In this document: piece after piece, positions 17,691 through 31,300 of the stretch
Position numbering within the stretch: position 1 is the first letter of the stretch
Layout of the letters: every line of letters begins with the position of its first letter
DNA from: Actinostola sp. cb2023
Taxonomy: Eukaryota > Cnidaria > Anthozoa > Actiniaria > Actinostolidae
Direction: 5' to 3'
NCBI GenBank assembly: GCA_033675265.1
Contig: JAUJYZ010000285.1
Coordinates: 164,001-228,000, forward strand
Length of the DNA stretch: 64,000 bases
The notes under the pieces: generated by a model
What the model saw: only the letters and a program-made list of their open reading frames with translations
The model's database searches: none
Told to the model about the DNA's origin: nothing
Program-made: the position numbers and the translations under genes

Positions 17691-18962
17691 TGACACTTTT
17701 TTCTTACAGTTTCCCCCCCTTTTATTTATTAACATATATTGTTTCTCTGCTAAATAAGATTTCCGAGGACAGTTAGATTTCCTTTCAGTATTAACATTTC
17801 ACTGAATAATAATAATAGTAAGTTATAGCACCATATCTGTTAGACTCTATGGCCGGTGCTTTACAATTATAGTAATTTATAGTGCCATATCTGTTAGACT
17901 CTATGGCCGGTGCTTTACAATTATAGTAATTTATAGCTCCATAACTGTTAGACTCCATGGCCGGTGCTTTACTATTATAGTATTTATAGTGCCATATCTG
18001 TTAGACTCCATGGCCGGTGCTTTACTATTATTGTAATTTATAGCGCCATATCTGTTAGACTCTATGGCCGGTGCTTTACTATTATTGTAATTTATAGCGC
18101 CATATCTGTTAGACTCTATGGCCGGTGCTTTACAATTATTGTAATTTATAGCGCCATATCTGTTAGACTCTATGGCCGGTGCTTTACAATTATTGTAATT
18201 TATAGCGCCATATCTGTTAGACTCTATGGCCGGTGCTTTACAATTATAGTAATTTATAGCGCCATATCTGTTAGACTCTATGGCCGGTGCTTTACTGTTA
18301 TAGTAATTTATAGCGCCATATCTGTTAGACTTTATGGTCAGTGCTTTACAATTATTGTAATTTATAGCGCCATATCTGTTAGACTCTATGGCCGGTGCTT
18401 TACAATTATTGTAATTTATAGTGCCATATCTGTTAGACTCTATGGCCGGTGCTTTACAATTATAGTAATTTATAGCGCCATATCTGTTAGACTCTATGGC
18501 CGGTGCTTTACAATTATAGTAATTTATAGCGCCATATCTGTTAGACTCTATGGCCGGTGCTTTACAATTATAGTAATTTATAGCGCCATATCTGTTAGAC
18601 TCCATGGCCGGTGCTTTACACTTATAGTAATTTATAGCGCCATATCTGTTAGACTCTATGGTCGGTGCTTTACAATTATAGTAATTTATAGTGCCATCTC
18701 TGTTAGACCCTTTGGCCGGTGCTTTACAATTATAGTAATTTATAGCGCCATATCTGTTAGACTCCATGGCCGGTGCTTTACAATTTGTTATTGGAAGTAA
18801 AATAAATGTATACTTTCAATACCACAGGAATCCCAAGTAATCAGAATGTATTAGAATGCTCGGCTACTCGCCAAAAGGCATGACCTCTAACTTTATTACG
18901 TACAGTTTTCAATATACAATTACACGGAAGTCCTGTCTAAACTTGTTTTTCGTCCAAACTAC
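17691..18962 (+). other. 5' flank of gene C
   Basis: It matches 5690-6005 and 63,240-63,570 at both ends (TTATTAACATATATTGTTTC, and CCAAACTACATGCC before exon 1). The centre is replaced by the 54-bp minisatellite. A short deletion removes the in-frame upstream ATGs found in B and E. Confidence 0.7.
17823..18786. repeat. 54-bp minisatellite upstream of gene C
   Basis: About 18 units of a 54-bp repeat (AGCGCCATATCTGTTAGACT, TATGGCCGGTGCTTTACAA). Because 54 is a multiple of 3, long frames are open on both strands; these are repeat artefacts. The D-E spacer has a single related stretch near 63,353-63,375 (AGCTCTATATGCTTTACAAT) and the B flank has AGCGCCATATTTTG near 5801, which look like the unamplified precursor. 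Confidence 0.9.
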
Positions 18963-19203
18963 ATGCCAACGATGGACACCAAATACGAACAGCCGATAAT
19001 TCCTGACAGAAAACACAGCACAAAGACGAACCATTCTTTGGTAATATCAAGTTTGAGTTTTGTGTTGTGTTTGGCCATGTTTGTGAGAAACGAAGTCGTC
19101 TTTCGGGAGTTCTCTGAGCGGGAAATTCAAGTACGAAGTTTGCAAGATGAAGTTGGTCGATTGTCTGGAGTCATGTCGGGAAAGATGGATGGTGATTCTA
19201 GTG
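18963..19203 (+). CDS. Gene C exon 1: cytoplasmic tail, signal anchor, coiled coil
   Basis: Only the MPTMDTK start is in frame; the next Met codon (MDTKYEQ) has an equally good context. The anchor is identical in sequence to that of B (SLVISSLSFVLCLAMFV). The donor GTAGGT lies at 19,204. Confidence 0.8.
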
Positions 19204-20390
19204 GTAGGTGGATTAATCTTTACTGGAATTTACTGATTCTCAACTTACCCTTTGTCATTGATTCCTTTTATTTTCTCAGTTCGTTTGTATAATATCTATT
19301 TCAAGCTCTTATAGCGACATTCTTTGAAAACGACGCATAACACAACAATATATCAAGTTCTTATAGCGACATGTTTGAAAATGCAGACGCACAATTCAAA
19401 AGATTATATTATTGGCACACAGCGTGTATACAGTGACAGAGTAGTCAGCCTTTGTTTTTATTATTAAGAGGATATTTATTTCAACATCGCGTAATATCCG
19501 CCAAAAGCGCCAAAAACCAGCCCTTTTGAACAGTTTGAATTTCGATTTTCGCTTTGGATTAACACTATAATTTTATTTTAACCAAGCACAAACTATTAAA
19601 AACAAAGTAAATTGTCTGCCTAAAGCTGTTTTAGCGTTGTACAAAGCCATTTTCCTGCTTTTTGTTTCAAATTTGAGGTAATTCAGGGGAAAACATCAGT
19701 AATAATAGTAAATATACAGATCTAGCCCATGTGGACAGTTTGCAAATCAAATTTTCACTTTGGATTAACACTCTAATTTCACTTTTACCGCTCAAAAACC
19801 ATCACAAATACCTTGAACTCTTTGCTAAAGCAGTTTTAGCCTTGTACAAAACGTATTCTCCATGCTATTGGTTTTTGGCGCTCAATACGCGCGTTCGTAA
19901 AAAAAAACCTCTTAAATTAATCAACACTAGTTGTTATTGTAGTCAGTTAAAATGGGCGAAAGTTTCATACATCAGACTGACAAGTCACGTCAAGTCCTGC
20001 AATGACGTCGGTCGTATTAATTAGTGACTCAGACGATGCTAAGAATGGATTTGCGTGACCTTTAATACCCGGGGGGACTCCCATACTGAAATAGACGGGG
20101 ATGATCGTCGTCTCTTTTATAGGGGTGTCAATTACTGGTTTTGGTATCACTTAGGGTGTTCACGACGGAACGCCAATATTTTTAGCCATCGAGGTATCAT
20201 TTAGGGTTGCAGGGGTCAAATAAAGCAATAGCCACGTACAGAATGGTCTCCTTTAGGGGTCTAATTCAAAATTTCCGACGATCATCCCCGCCCGGCCTCT
20301 TAAATGTGTCCCCCCGGGTTTAATACATATGTGAAATGTTTAATAACCACCGAGATATACAAACAGCAACAACGGTATTATGTACTTATC

Positions 20391-20425
<35 letters not shown>

Positions 20426-23400
20426 TTCGAGGTCATGCCATACGGACGGAGCGCAGCGAGGTCCATACAAATGATCAAGAGCCAAATATATTTCCGACCG
20501 GCCCTCCCACTCAGTCAATAAGCATTTTATCATATGACCTACTTTTTGTGTGACAAAAAGGGACGAAAAACCCCTGTAAAACAAATAAATATAGCGCGCG
20601 CAAACGATGTAAACATCGAGAAGGTTCGGACGGATTTTTCCGGCAAGCTCGAGCAAAGCCGTCCGACCCCCATCACGTGACTTTTTCCAAAGGTTTTATT
20701 AAGAGCGCGCGAGCAGGGCCGTACGGGTCATATGATAAAAACAGTTACGAAATAACGTGGGAAACCTACGGTACGGAGTTACGGTCAAGGTACGGAATCG
20801 AATATATCTATTCAACCAAATGCAACCACAGCGCGCAAAATCCTTGCTTAACCAATCAGAATGCTTTGGACACGGCACGGTTACCGCACGGCACGAACCG
20901 AACCGTAACTACCTTCCACTCTTACGAAAACGACTCTAATAACAGTGAATTATTACTCGTGCCCAGGCCGTAGGCCGCACGAGTTATAAAACACAGCGAA
21001 TTGTTTTTTGTGTCGGTGTCAGAAAACTCGCAAAGTTGTGCAATATCCGGTCACATGCTATCGAGACCCAAATATAAATAGGGGAGAGGGTTGAGGATCA
21101 GCGGAGGGGGAGGGCAAGGGGAGAAGGTTTGCAACGCCTAATACCGGGACCTAGTATCTCCATCAACTATACACGTATTGAACCATTTATATGCAGAAAT
21201 GTATCTTTCTTCCAATCGATGTGGGACATTGTCAAATCCAAAACACTACGCATGACCACTAATTCCACAGACAATCGTCATTAAAAATAAAGTCAAAATC
21301 AAATCAAATCAGATAATAGGGCAAATTGGATGTCTTTACACAATGATATTGTCAAAGCTGGTGTGTGTCTAGCGAAAGCATGGGGTCTTGTACTACTGAA
21401 TTGTCTCGCACATGCGCAACGTGTTATATAGGAGTCGTGATTCCCGATCTAAAAAGCGGCTAAATTAAATGTGTTGGCCAAATGAAGGATAAAAAGACGA
21501 GGTATAAAGCAACAAGTCAGAGCCCAGGCATCCACCACGGCTTAGAAATTGCACACAAATCCTAACTTCGGCGTTCATCGGTCGCTGTTCAGCGCTCGTC
21601 GACCATCGGGAAAGATTTGTCACAAGTAGTCAGCTAGAATTTCTCTGGCACGCCCCCACATTCTAGTACATACAAACATGGACTCAAATTCAAGGTTTTT
21701 TGCAATTTTCCTCGTATAAATGCATATAACTAAAAAGTTAACGACGGATTTAGTTTTTTTGATCTTTCGTGGACCATATTATTTGGTTATAATTGAAATT
21801 CGATGCAAAAAAGTACCGTATTTTTTTAGTTGAATGGGTCTACCTTACAAGAGAATTGGCGTGACATGACCTCAAACTGGCCTGTCAGCCCACATAAATA
21901 GCTTTTATTGAAACTACACAGGCCTAGTCACGAAATTAACTACGGATTAGCATAGCCCGCGCTTTTATGGACATTTTGATACCAAATACATGTTAGTCCG
22001 TAATTTCGAGTCCCATACAGAGTATATACACAACAGCCTCGAAGCTCTTCGGCCTAGTATTTATTGATCATTGTATTATTTTGACTCGATGTAAACTGCT
22101 GGACATTCAAAAATATGATGTGTCAGGCTTCTCTGGTGTTGTTAGTATGACTATTGATAACAGCTTGTGCCTTCGCCGTTGCACAAACAAAACTGATGAA
22201 TCTGAGGGAACTGATAGCGGGTGGAAATACTCAATGCAAAGCAGTAGTGAACCCTTTTTCCATGCACAATTAATGTATCAAGTAAGTGTTATCAAGAGAA
22301 AATGAGGTAAGAGAAGGAATCCCTGGTATTGGGCTCTTGACCCATCATGTGCCCCGTTAATTCTATTTTTAGAATCAATCTATCTTTAGAACGGAACGTG
22401 ATTGGTCAGATCATATAAGGCGAGGTCGCGCAGGCTTTGATATGAAAGTCAAAATTAAGCGAAGTGAGCGAAGAAAATCTTCTCAACTTTCTCGAACATT
22501 TTACAAATTTTTACTTCGAAAACTCAATAAAGGATTTTACCAAATTATCCTTTTGGGATTTGACTGAAATTATTGTGAATTTGGGACACTTGAGACGATT
22601 CTAAATAGATCGAGGAAAACAGCTTCAGTTTGCCATGTCCTTCGACAGAAAACCGATAATAAAAAGTGCAAGGAGTCGTTTTGTTGTAGCCGGCGTCTTG
22701 TAGGACTGCAGATGGTTGAATTAAATTTTCATGTTCACAATATGGCTGGTGCTTCAAGGTTTTGGTGATGTTGGCTCTTGTAAAGTTTCCTTCGTGTTTT
22801 CCAACCTGAGAATAACGCTTGGACTTCGTAATTGTTGAATACAAGTGCCGGTAAGACCATGCACTTTAACTTTAGAGTTTGTTTTCGTGATTGCTTTGAC
22901 TTTGACCGTTGTGTAGTTTATATTTGTAGCACCTTAATTTTGCTCAATTCGCCTGAGTATTCGTAAAATCCTTCAATGAGTCTTATACCCCGTTCACACC
23001 AAGGCTTAAACATGGTTTAAGGTGGTTTAACTAAACGGGTTTAGAAAATTATCTACAAACGCCATGTTGGCACAAAACTGCTGGTAAACTGTCCTTTCTG
23101 TTGCACAGTAGAAATTCCAGGTAGTTTGATTCTTGTGAAATCAAATGCCCTCGAATTAGAGAAGCGAGAATAAACTCAGTTTAACTAAACAAGGTTTGGT
23201 GTGAACGGGGTATTAGAGAATTTAAGAATTGTGGCCTTTTCTCAGAGAGTTGACGATATTGTTTCGCTCAGTTTTGTATTTGTATTCAGTGCAGACTTTG
23301 CATGTAAACATCATAGAAATCGTTCGACCACTGCTTTGTTATCTTGGAGCAGAAGCTGTGTAGTCTTTTGCTTTTCTTTTTAATGGCAAAAAATAAAAAG

Positions 23401-25304
23401 TTTTTGAAAGGAAAAACCAAGGTAAGGTTGAGTATTTTAAAATTCTACAAGTCAAGAGTGTTTGCGCGTGCATGGTAACTAAAGCTAAAAATAGCTTCGA
23501 TCTAAAAATAGAATTAACGGGGCACATGATGGGGTACCAGGGATTCCTTCTCTTACCTCATTTTCTCTTGGTGTTATATATGTCGATGTATTAATCAGAT
23601 CTAATCACGGCATGAAATTATAAAAGCAATAATCTATGACAGATTTGATGATTTCGTGGAGGGGGAGGGGAGGGGGTCAAGCGAAAATATAAATTAAACT
23701 GAAGTACATATTGCATATTATATATATAATATTAATATACCGAAGTGAAAAACAATCAGAAACTGACAGGAAAAAAAGAAGAATAAGAATTCGAAGGGAT
23801 TCGCAGAGGCTAGGGCCGAAAAGACCAAATGTTCCAATTTGTAGGCAAATCTTTTCCGATGAAATCAAAATTCACAAGACAACTCGGACCAACATCGAAT
23901 AAATACAACTCAAAACCTCAAGAAAACTACACAGGGGACTTCAACAACTATTATTCTTTATTTCTGGTATTTTTTAGGGAACAATATAGAAAAATAATGC
24001 TTTTGAAAAACAAACAAACTCATACTCAAAACTATAAAATGACCGGTTGAACCAAGCTTTTCGAATCGCTCAAAACCACAATTTCTTGCTCAGATTTCTA
24101 CACCAACGTGTTCTTTAATTTTCAGACTACTGTTGTGAATACATTTTTGAGAATCTCGTACCCTTTGAAGGCTTTATCAGAGCTCATTCCTGATCCAACC
24201 CAACGAAAATCAAAAGACGTCACGATCCACTGATTTCTACGTTTGGGCTACCTGTAACCACAGGAAGCCCAATTATACAACTGACACACACGAACATTCA
24301 GTGAAAATCCTTATCGTCCAAGAAGATAAGCACACGAATAGATGGACGTCTATGTGTTCTACTAGAAAGGAAACCACAAGCTTATATTTATGGTATTTTA
24401 TATTTCGAAGTCTAAATGAAAAATCGACCGACAACAACTATCCTGATCATTGAACTTTACTCACTGAATACATTTTTATATACCAAGATAATGGTCTCTT
24501 GATTTGACTTTTAAAATGTTCAAATATTTTCACTCTAAGAGCGAGATATAAAGCATACCGCATTGATCACGAAAGATAACTGCGACATGTGTTGGTTCCA
24601 GGTAGAACGAGGCATACAACAATCATGGCCAGAAATTCCGGACATCCTGATCGGCAGCCAGTCAGCGGTTTCACCCAAGTGAGCATCAAATTCACGAATA
24701 ATTTTTACAAAGAAATGTATATGTTTGTTCAAACCATAGCAAATATAATCGTACCCGTTCAATATTTCTAATTTTCCCAGGTGGATATAATTTCTTCGAT
24801 ATCTTTCTAACGTATATAACGACAAATAACATTCAAAATCAAGTTCCTTACCTTTCCTTTATTCAGTTTTCTATACTACTACAATTCTCACGCAAAGCGA
24901 CATACATGATCACCAAATCATTGACAAATTGGTCATCAACCGGTTCAATCGATGTGAGTCTTGGCCGAATTGCAAGATAATCCATTGCTTTATTAAATTT
25001 TCCCAGGTGGATTCGTATAATAGACATATTAGTTCTTCTAGATCCATTAAATTAAACTGGTTTACTGCTCTATAAACCTTTCCTTTTTGACTTCAAACTT
25101 TACACTTTTTGGGAGTTGTAATATAGTCATCTTGTGAAGTAATGAACCTTGAAACTTGGACATTTTAACCGAACTGCTGCATGTTTGGCATCAAACTAAA
25201 GCTCAGACATCCATCTTTCAGTGCCGTAAAGATCCATGGGATAGCTGTTAAAGCACAGGCATACCGTCGAAATTAGTTTGATTTCTCCGAGTCCGGGCCT
25301 GAGG

Positions 25305-25335
<31 letters not shown>

Positions 25336-28286
25336 CGGGTACTCCCCTATATACGCTATACGGGTATGTGCCACGGGATAGGGTATGGTTTTTGAGCTCC
25401 CAGGTCTGGGGTAGGGTATCGTTTTTTGCCTTTTTAGGCTGGGATCGGGTACGTTTTGGTCTGGTATAGGGTATGGTTTCCGCAATAACGCCACTATCAG
25501 TCGCTATCAATTTACATATCCCTTTAGCACGCTTTCAATCTGGATAGGGTATACATTTTTAAGCTTTAGTCTGGGATAGGGTGTACATTTTAAAGCTTTA
25601 GTCTGGGATAGGGTATGGAAAATCAAAATTTTAGGTCTGGGATAGGGTCAGGGTTTTGAGGTGTCCGCGGCACACCCCTACCCAAAAATACCCTTAGTGC
25701 CCCCCCCGGGGCCTGAGGGCGCTTGGGCTCCCTGTGCTATTCATTGATTTCGTCGACATGAGCCAGTATTTCGCTTCTAAAATATTTATTCGATAATATT
25801 GAGCTCTAAATATACCTTACACATACAGTTTGCTAGTTGTTTTCAATTCGAATGGTGTTTAATTCACTAAAGCAGCCTTCTTGAACGTGTTTAGGAGCGA
25901 ATTTGACTGACACTCGAAGTCATACTTCCAAATGAAAACCGTTGCGTGACTTCCGGCTCAGGATGACCGGAATTTCTGGCGATGATGAACTATTGTTATT
26001 CAAATTTTCAGGAATTCAGGACGGTGATATACTGAGAAATGAAAGCCCCCACACTGACACTTCCACAGGGATCCCAATTCTACTCTGGTCCTTAAATTAG
26101 CATGTACTGCAATCCGGCACCAGGGCACGAGTGAACCCTGCTAACAGGGTCTAGTTTAATTAAAATAATGTTGATAATTTAATTAATACACTGATATCAC
26201 AAACCTCAGTCGAACATCTGGTCTTTTAACACCTTAGCCCGCAGAGCACGTCGGGATATCACCAACAAGAATTCTGCTCAAGTCACAATGGACGACGTTC
26301 GACAAGAAACAAGACGATTGATCATGTCCCTCAATTCAACAAAATATTGTCCCTTCCATAGCTGCCAGGGTATAACAGGACCCTCAGGCCCTCCTGGACA
26401 TACTGGAAAAAGGGGCCCTCGTGGCCGGCGAGGAAAACATGGGCCAAGAGGATCCAAAGGAAGACCAGGTAAACTTAGACTAACACAGCCATGTTACTTT
26501 CAATCATAACATTGGTCGTTGCCTTGGTAACGATAAGTGTTTGTTTTTAAGGTATCCCTGGACATCCAGGAAAGCACGGCAAGCAAGGCATGATGGGATT
26601 GCAGGGTTCCAGGGGACCACAAGGAATTCAAGGTAACAGAGGAGACAAAGGGAATCCTGGTCCAAGAGGACCACCTAGCTTGTCAATTTCACCGCCTGAC
26701 GTCATTGTCACGCCACCCAGCTTGAATGTCAACGTCAACCAATCAGCATCGTTCTTTTGCTCGGCCTCGGGGAACCCTAATCCTGAGTTGTCATGGGAAC
26801 GAGATGGTAAAGGGGTACCGTCAAAGTGGGTTGAGGATAGGAAAGGGAGACTGTACATCAACTACACTAGATACATCGATTCTGGGGTCATGACGTGTGT
26901 GGCTAAGAATCTACTGGGTACGATGCGTAAGAATGTCACTTTGGAAGTTCAAGGTGAGACGTCTCTATAGTTACAAATAAAGTACTTTGATGATTAGCAG
27001 TAGTGATACAGAACCCTTAGGGAGGGGAGAGGTGGTCTATATCGGGGGTTCATGACTACTATTACCGACTGAGAAAGACTTGTCTAATGGAGTCACGAGG
27101 GTGATTAGGGAGGGGAGGGGTGGTCTATTTTGGGGGTTTATGACTACTATTACCGACTGAGAAAGACTTGTCTAATGGAGTCACGAGGGTGATTAGGGAG
27201 GGGAGGGGTGGTCTATATCGGGGGTTCATGACTACTATTACCGACTGAGAAAGACTTGTCTAATGGAGTCACGAGGGTGATTAGGAAGGGAGGGGTGGTC
27301 TATATCGGGGGTTCATGACTACTATTACCGACTGAGAAAGACTTGTCTAATGGAGTCACGAGGGTGATTAGGGAGGGGAGGGGTGGTCTATTTTGGGGGT
27401 TTATGACTACTATTACCGACTGAGAAAGACTTGTCTAATGGAGTCACGAGGGTGATTAGTGGGGGGGGGGGGGGGGGGGGGGGGGGGTGGGTCTATATCG
27501 GGGGTTCATGACTACTATTACCGACTGAGAAAGACTATTTGTTGTCTAATGGAGTCACGAGGGTGATTAGGAAGGGAGGGGTGGTCTATATCGGGGGTTC
27601 ATGACTACTATTACCGACTGAGAAAGACTTGTCTAATGGAGTCACGAGGGTGATTAGGAAGGGAGGGGTGGTCTATATCGGGGGTTCATGACTACTATTA
27701 CCGACTGAGACTTGCCTAATGGAGTCACGAGGGTGATTTTATAAGTAAGAATCAATTGTTAATGATTCGAATTTCTTTCATTTATACTTTATTATTAATT
27801 CTCCCCATGGGGCTTTTCATTGCTCATTGCTGAAGCCCGCCGAGTGAACGCTTATAGAGCGTCTTGTTTTATTTAAAGCATAAACTACTACGTTCAACAC
27901 CAGGTCCTCCCGTCTTCAACAAGGTTCCCAACACATCGCTTGATACGACTACAAATTGTGACGTAACTATGACGTGTACGGTATACGGGAAACCGAGTCC
28001 TGTGATCACGTGGTCCAAGCCTTTCCGGTCTCTCCCTAACCGAACATCGTTGTATAACAATGGCACAATGGTTATCAAGGACTTGAATATTCGTGACAGT
28101 GGACCTTATATATGTCACGCAAGGAACAGCTTTGGTGAAATAGAGCACGCGACATATCTTTTCGTCACGAGAGGTATAGTGGCGCTTATTGCAAATTTCG
28201 CTTTTTACTATAGGCCGCGTTTAGTTAGGATTTCAGATGAAGAGCCACCTAGTGGAAAAACTGAACCAGTAAAGTCATTATTATTA

Positions 28287-28350
<64 letters not shown>

Positions 28351-31300
28351 TATTATTATTATTATTATTTATTATTATTATTATTACTGATCGTTTTTAA
28401 TAGCTGGATCGATCTCAGATCGATCTTATGCCGTGTTTACACTTGGTGGTTTACTGAAGTAAACGAGTTACCGAATCTTGCAAGAAATTAGAAAGCTATT
28501 GTTTGTTGAGCGGTTAACCTAATTAGTTTCCTGATTTGTACCTAAGCTACCCTGGTTCCAGAGGCTACTATTAGTGGGGAGGCTAGCCCGACTTTCGAGA
28601 CTCTGGAAGTATGGTAAACACGGCATTAGTCAACTTTGAATTTCACACTGGCGACTTGAAAAGTAGTGTTATTTTTTTGGAGAATAGCCAAGACGTTGGA
28701 CGCAGTTCTAAGTCTCGGGTTCGAATCCCATATCAAAAGTATAGTAGTATCAATAAAAATATTATTTTTTCTTTCTTCTGTTTCTCTGAGCTAAATTTGC
28801 TCTATGGTCAACATTTTCAATGTTAATAGTGTCTTATTTTTATTATTATCGGTTGTAATGACGATAATTCATCAAAAAATGCACAGAGACTGCGTTGTAT
28901 TCTAGCGGGATAAAAATACAGCCAATGTCATTAACGTTGTCCAGCTTTAAAAGAGATTAAAATACTACTAAAAAATGTCAATTGTTTTGCACGCGCGATA
29001 TGATATATAATACATCTATATTGCTGAAAGATATATCCATATATAAAAGAGGTTCAAAACACTGTAATAGTGATTTTGATAGTGACCTTACAAGGGGTCT
29101 CTTCAATAAACGCTACCGGAAGTCTCGACAACAAAGTACAAAGTCAGTTCGCCGGACCGCGTAATTTCTTCATGAAATAAACAAGCAAAGTCGATTATCT
29201 ACATTTAAGAAGGGTATTATATTCTATTCTATATTTATCTAATTTGTGAAGTCTATGAGTATCGATACAAATTCACTAGCAAATGTCACCCGATGTATGC
29301 ATATAAGTTTGATATGTAAAGGTTTTGATAGTTCCCGATGTGTTTTGATGTGTTTTTGACTGTTTCATTGCACAGGTCATTGCACAGGTCAGCGGTCCAT
29401 GTATTCCAACATTCTTTCTAATCGTACGGAGTACTACGACCTGTTGAGGAAATGGCTCGCCCCCGTGACTGATTCACCTACACGTTGGGTCACGTGTTTT
29501 CACTCCAATAAAGATGGCTGGTCTGCTGCTACCTTCCACTCAAAATGCAATAACAAAGGTCCAACGATTACAATCATCAAAGTAAAAGACTACATATTCG
29601 GTGGTTATTCAGATAAGGATTGGCGTAAGTACCATTTCTTTTGTTGACTGAACTGTCTCCTCAAAATGGTTTGCAGATGGCATAGCTAATTAAACATAAT
29701 TGTAGCATGTCAACTGATGTGGCCCACTGGTTGTGAGTTCCAAATTCATTTCGACCAGCTTGGCTCAGTACAGGCGCACGTTTCAAATTGTTCATTTATT
29801 TTGCCTAAAACGTGTACTGTTAGGTTCACATTAGGTTCACATTCTCGCAAACTTGATTCAGAAGCAACATAAGAAACAGAGAAAGAAGCAAGGAACGTTC
29901 TTACGTCGAAATGAAATAGAGTCGTTTTTATATGAGTGGGAAAGTTACCGTGCCGTGTCGTATTGAAAGAGTTTGATTGGATGAGATGCATCTGCACGTT
30001 TTTTGATTGGTTCAGAAAGGAAGCCATTTGAGTGTCACGGTACCGTAGGTTTCCCACTCATACGAAAACGACTCTATTATACCCTGTCAAAGTACAATCG
30101 TGACTAAAACTCTCAACCTAAAGCGGAGCCGCATAGCCTCTGTTCCTACCTGGTCAGTGTTCAAAATGTTTCAAATATTGGTTGGTCATCAACAGTGTAA
30201 GGAGCAGATGTAAATAAAGCCGCGGTCTGCATAGAGCAGTACAGAGTGGGCATATGTAATATGTTTTTATTTCCCAAACTGCGGCATATATACAGTCGAT
30301 ACTTAGTGGAGCCCCCCACTCCCCCCCCTCCCCCCCCCCCCCAATAATTTTGGCTGTTTTTTTTTATAACCTTTACATCCTGAATAGCATATATGCCTAC
30401 TCTACACACACTGCTATGGCCATGCTGTTATTGCTCTGAATCTTGCAGTCACTAGTCCATAAAATCAGTAAAAAGTGACGGTCTTGACACGGTTCGAAAA
30501 ATAGGAAAACCTGTTAAGAAATCCCCTCAAAGAAATGCAAAATTGGGTCAAATCCGAACTGACACTGAAAATGAATCCCAAGTCGTTCATGCTTTGTGCC
30601 TTACCACTGAGTAGGTGGACTGTGCGGTTGCACAGGAATGAACGAGTTTGTGGGGCGAAATGAAAACAGAAAGCAGTTATTTGGAAAATATACTGCGAAC
30701 GATATACCTACCCCGAAAGTTTCCGTTTCTGTCATAATAATATACATGAAAAAAAATACTCGTTTCTGATTGGCTTAGAGCAGTGCAGTTGAAAAGTAAT
30801 TTGCACTGCAGTGCAAATTACCTTTAATTGCACTGCAGTGCAAATTACTTTTTTTGTCATGAATATTATTAATTGGTAATCATACGATTTCTCGTTCAAT
30901 TTGGAATAATTTGCACTCGTGTGTTTTTCAAAGAGCTCAAATTCCACTCGCCCTACGGGCTCGTGCAATTTTGATACTCTTTGAAAAACACACTCGTGCA
31001 AGTTATTTCCAAATTGAACTCGAAACCGTATGATTACCTCTACAAATCAACTCAAACAGCCAGTAAGGCAAACGGAACTGTTAGCGTACGTAGGTTCATT
31101 GATCCACTGTGCAACACTGACAAGTTGCATGATTAAAACCTGTTTAATGAATGAGTACAATATGTATTTGTTTGAGTGACGTGTGTCCATGGTTTTGCCT
31201 TTGGTATGAAGGTGAACACTAGATCTCGTTTGAATAACTACAAAACACACATAATTATGTCAATACATACTGATGTCTGCAGCCCCTCAATTTGGCCAGC

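Larger units (their letters stand above)
20950..26154. mobile_element. 5.2-kb non-autonomous or degraded transposon, copy 1
   Basis: The left end TTATTACTCGTGCCCAGG and right end GGGCACGAGTGAACCCTG...CAGGGTCTAG match, in reverse orientation, a 1.66-kb copy at 49,433-51,093, which fixes both ends. Compared with that copy there are extra internal blocks of about 2.2 kb (21,620-23,860) and about 1 kb (24,900-25,950), which are probably nested insertions. No transposase was recognised. A G-rich GGGATAGGGTATGG repeat block occupies about 25,300-25,710. Confidence 0.65.
19204..26237 (+). other. Gene C intron 1, 7 kb of nested insertions
   Basis: The intron carries a TTAA-flanked insertion (19,468-19,911), an 8-bp-TSD MITE (20,069-20,318), a foldback (20,385-20,522), a TA-target MITE remnant and a 5.2-kb transposon (20,950-26,154). 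Each interrupts sequence continuous in intron 1 of gene B. No host exon is seen. Confidence 0.7.
28174..29375 (+). other. Gene C intron 4
   Basis: It holds a (TTA)n tract (28,263-28,386) and a tRNA-like sequence (about 28,685-28,737). No exon seen. Confidence 0.65.

Noticed and set aside
17931..18800. Two 278-codon overlapping frames on opposite strands
   Set aside because: Both are products of a 54-bp tandem repeat (a multiple of three) in the gene C 5' flank.
23677..24050. Small frames inside the 5.2-kb transposon
   Set aside because: No similarity to transposases or other domains that I can recognise, and not kept open in the second copy of the element.
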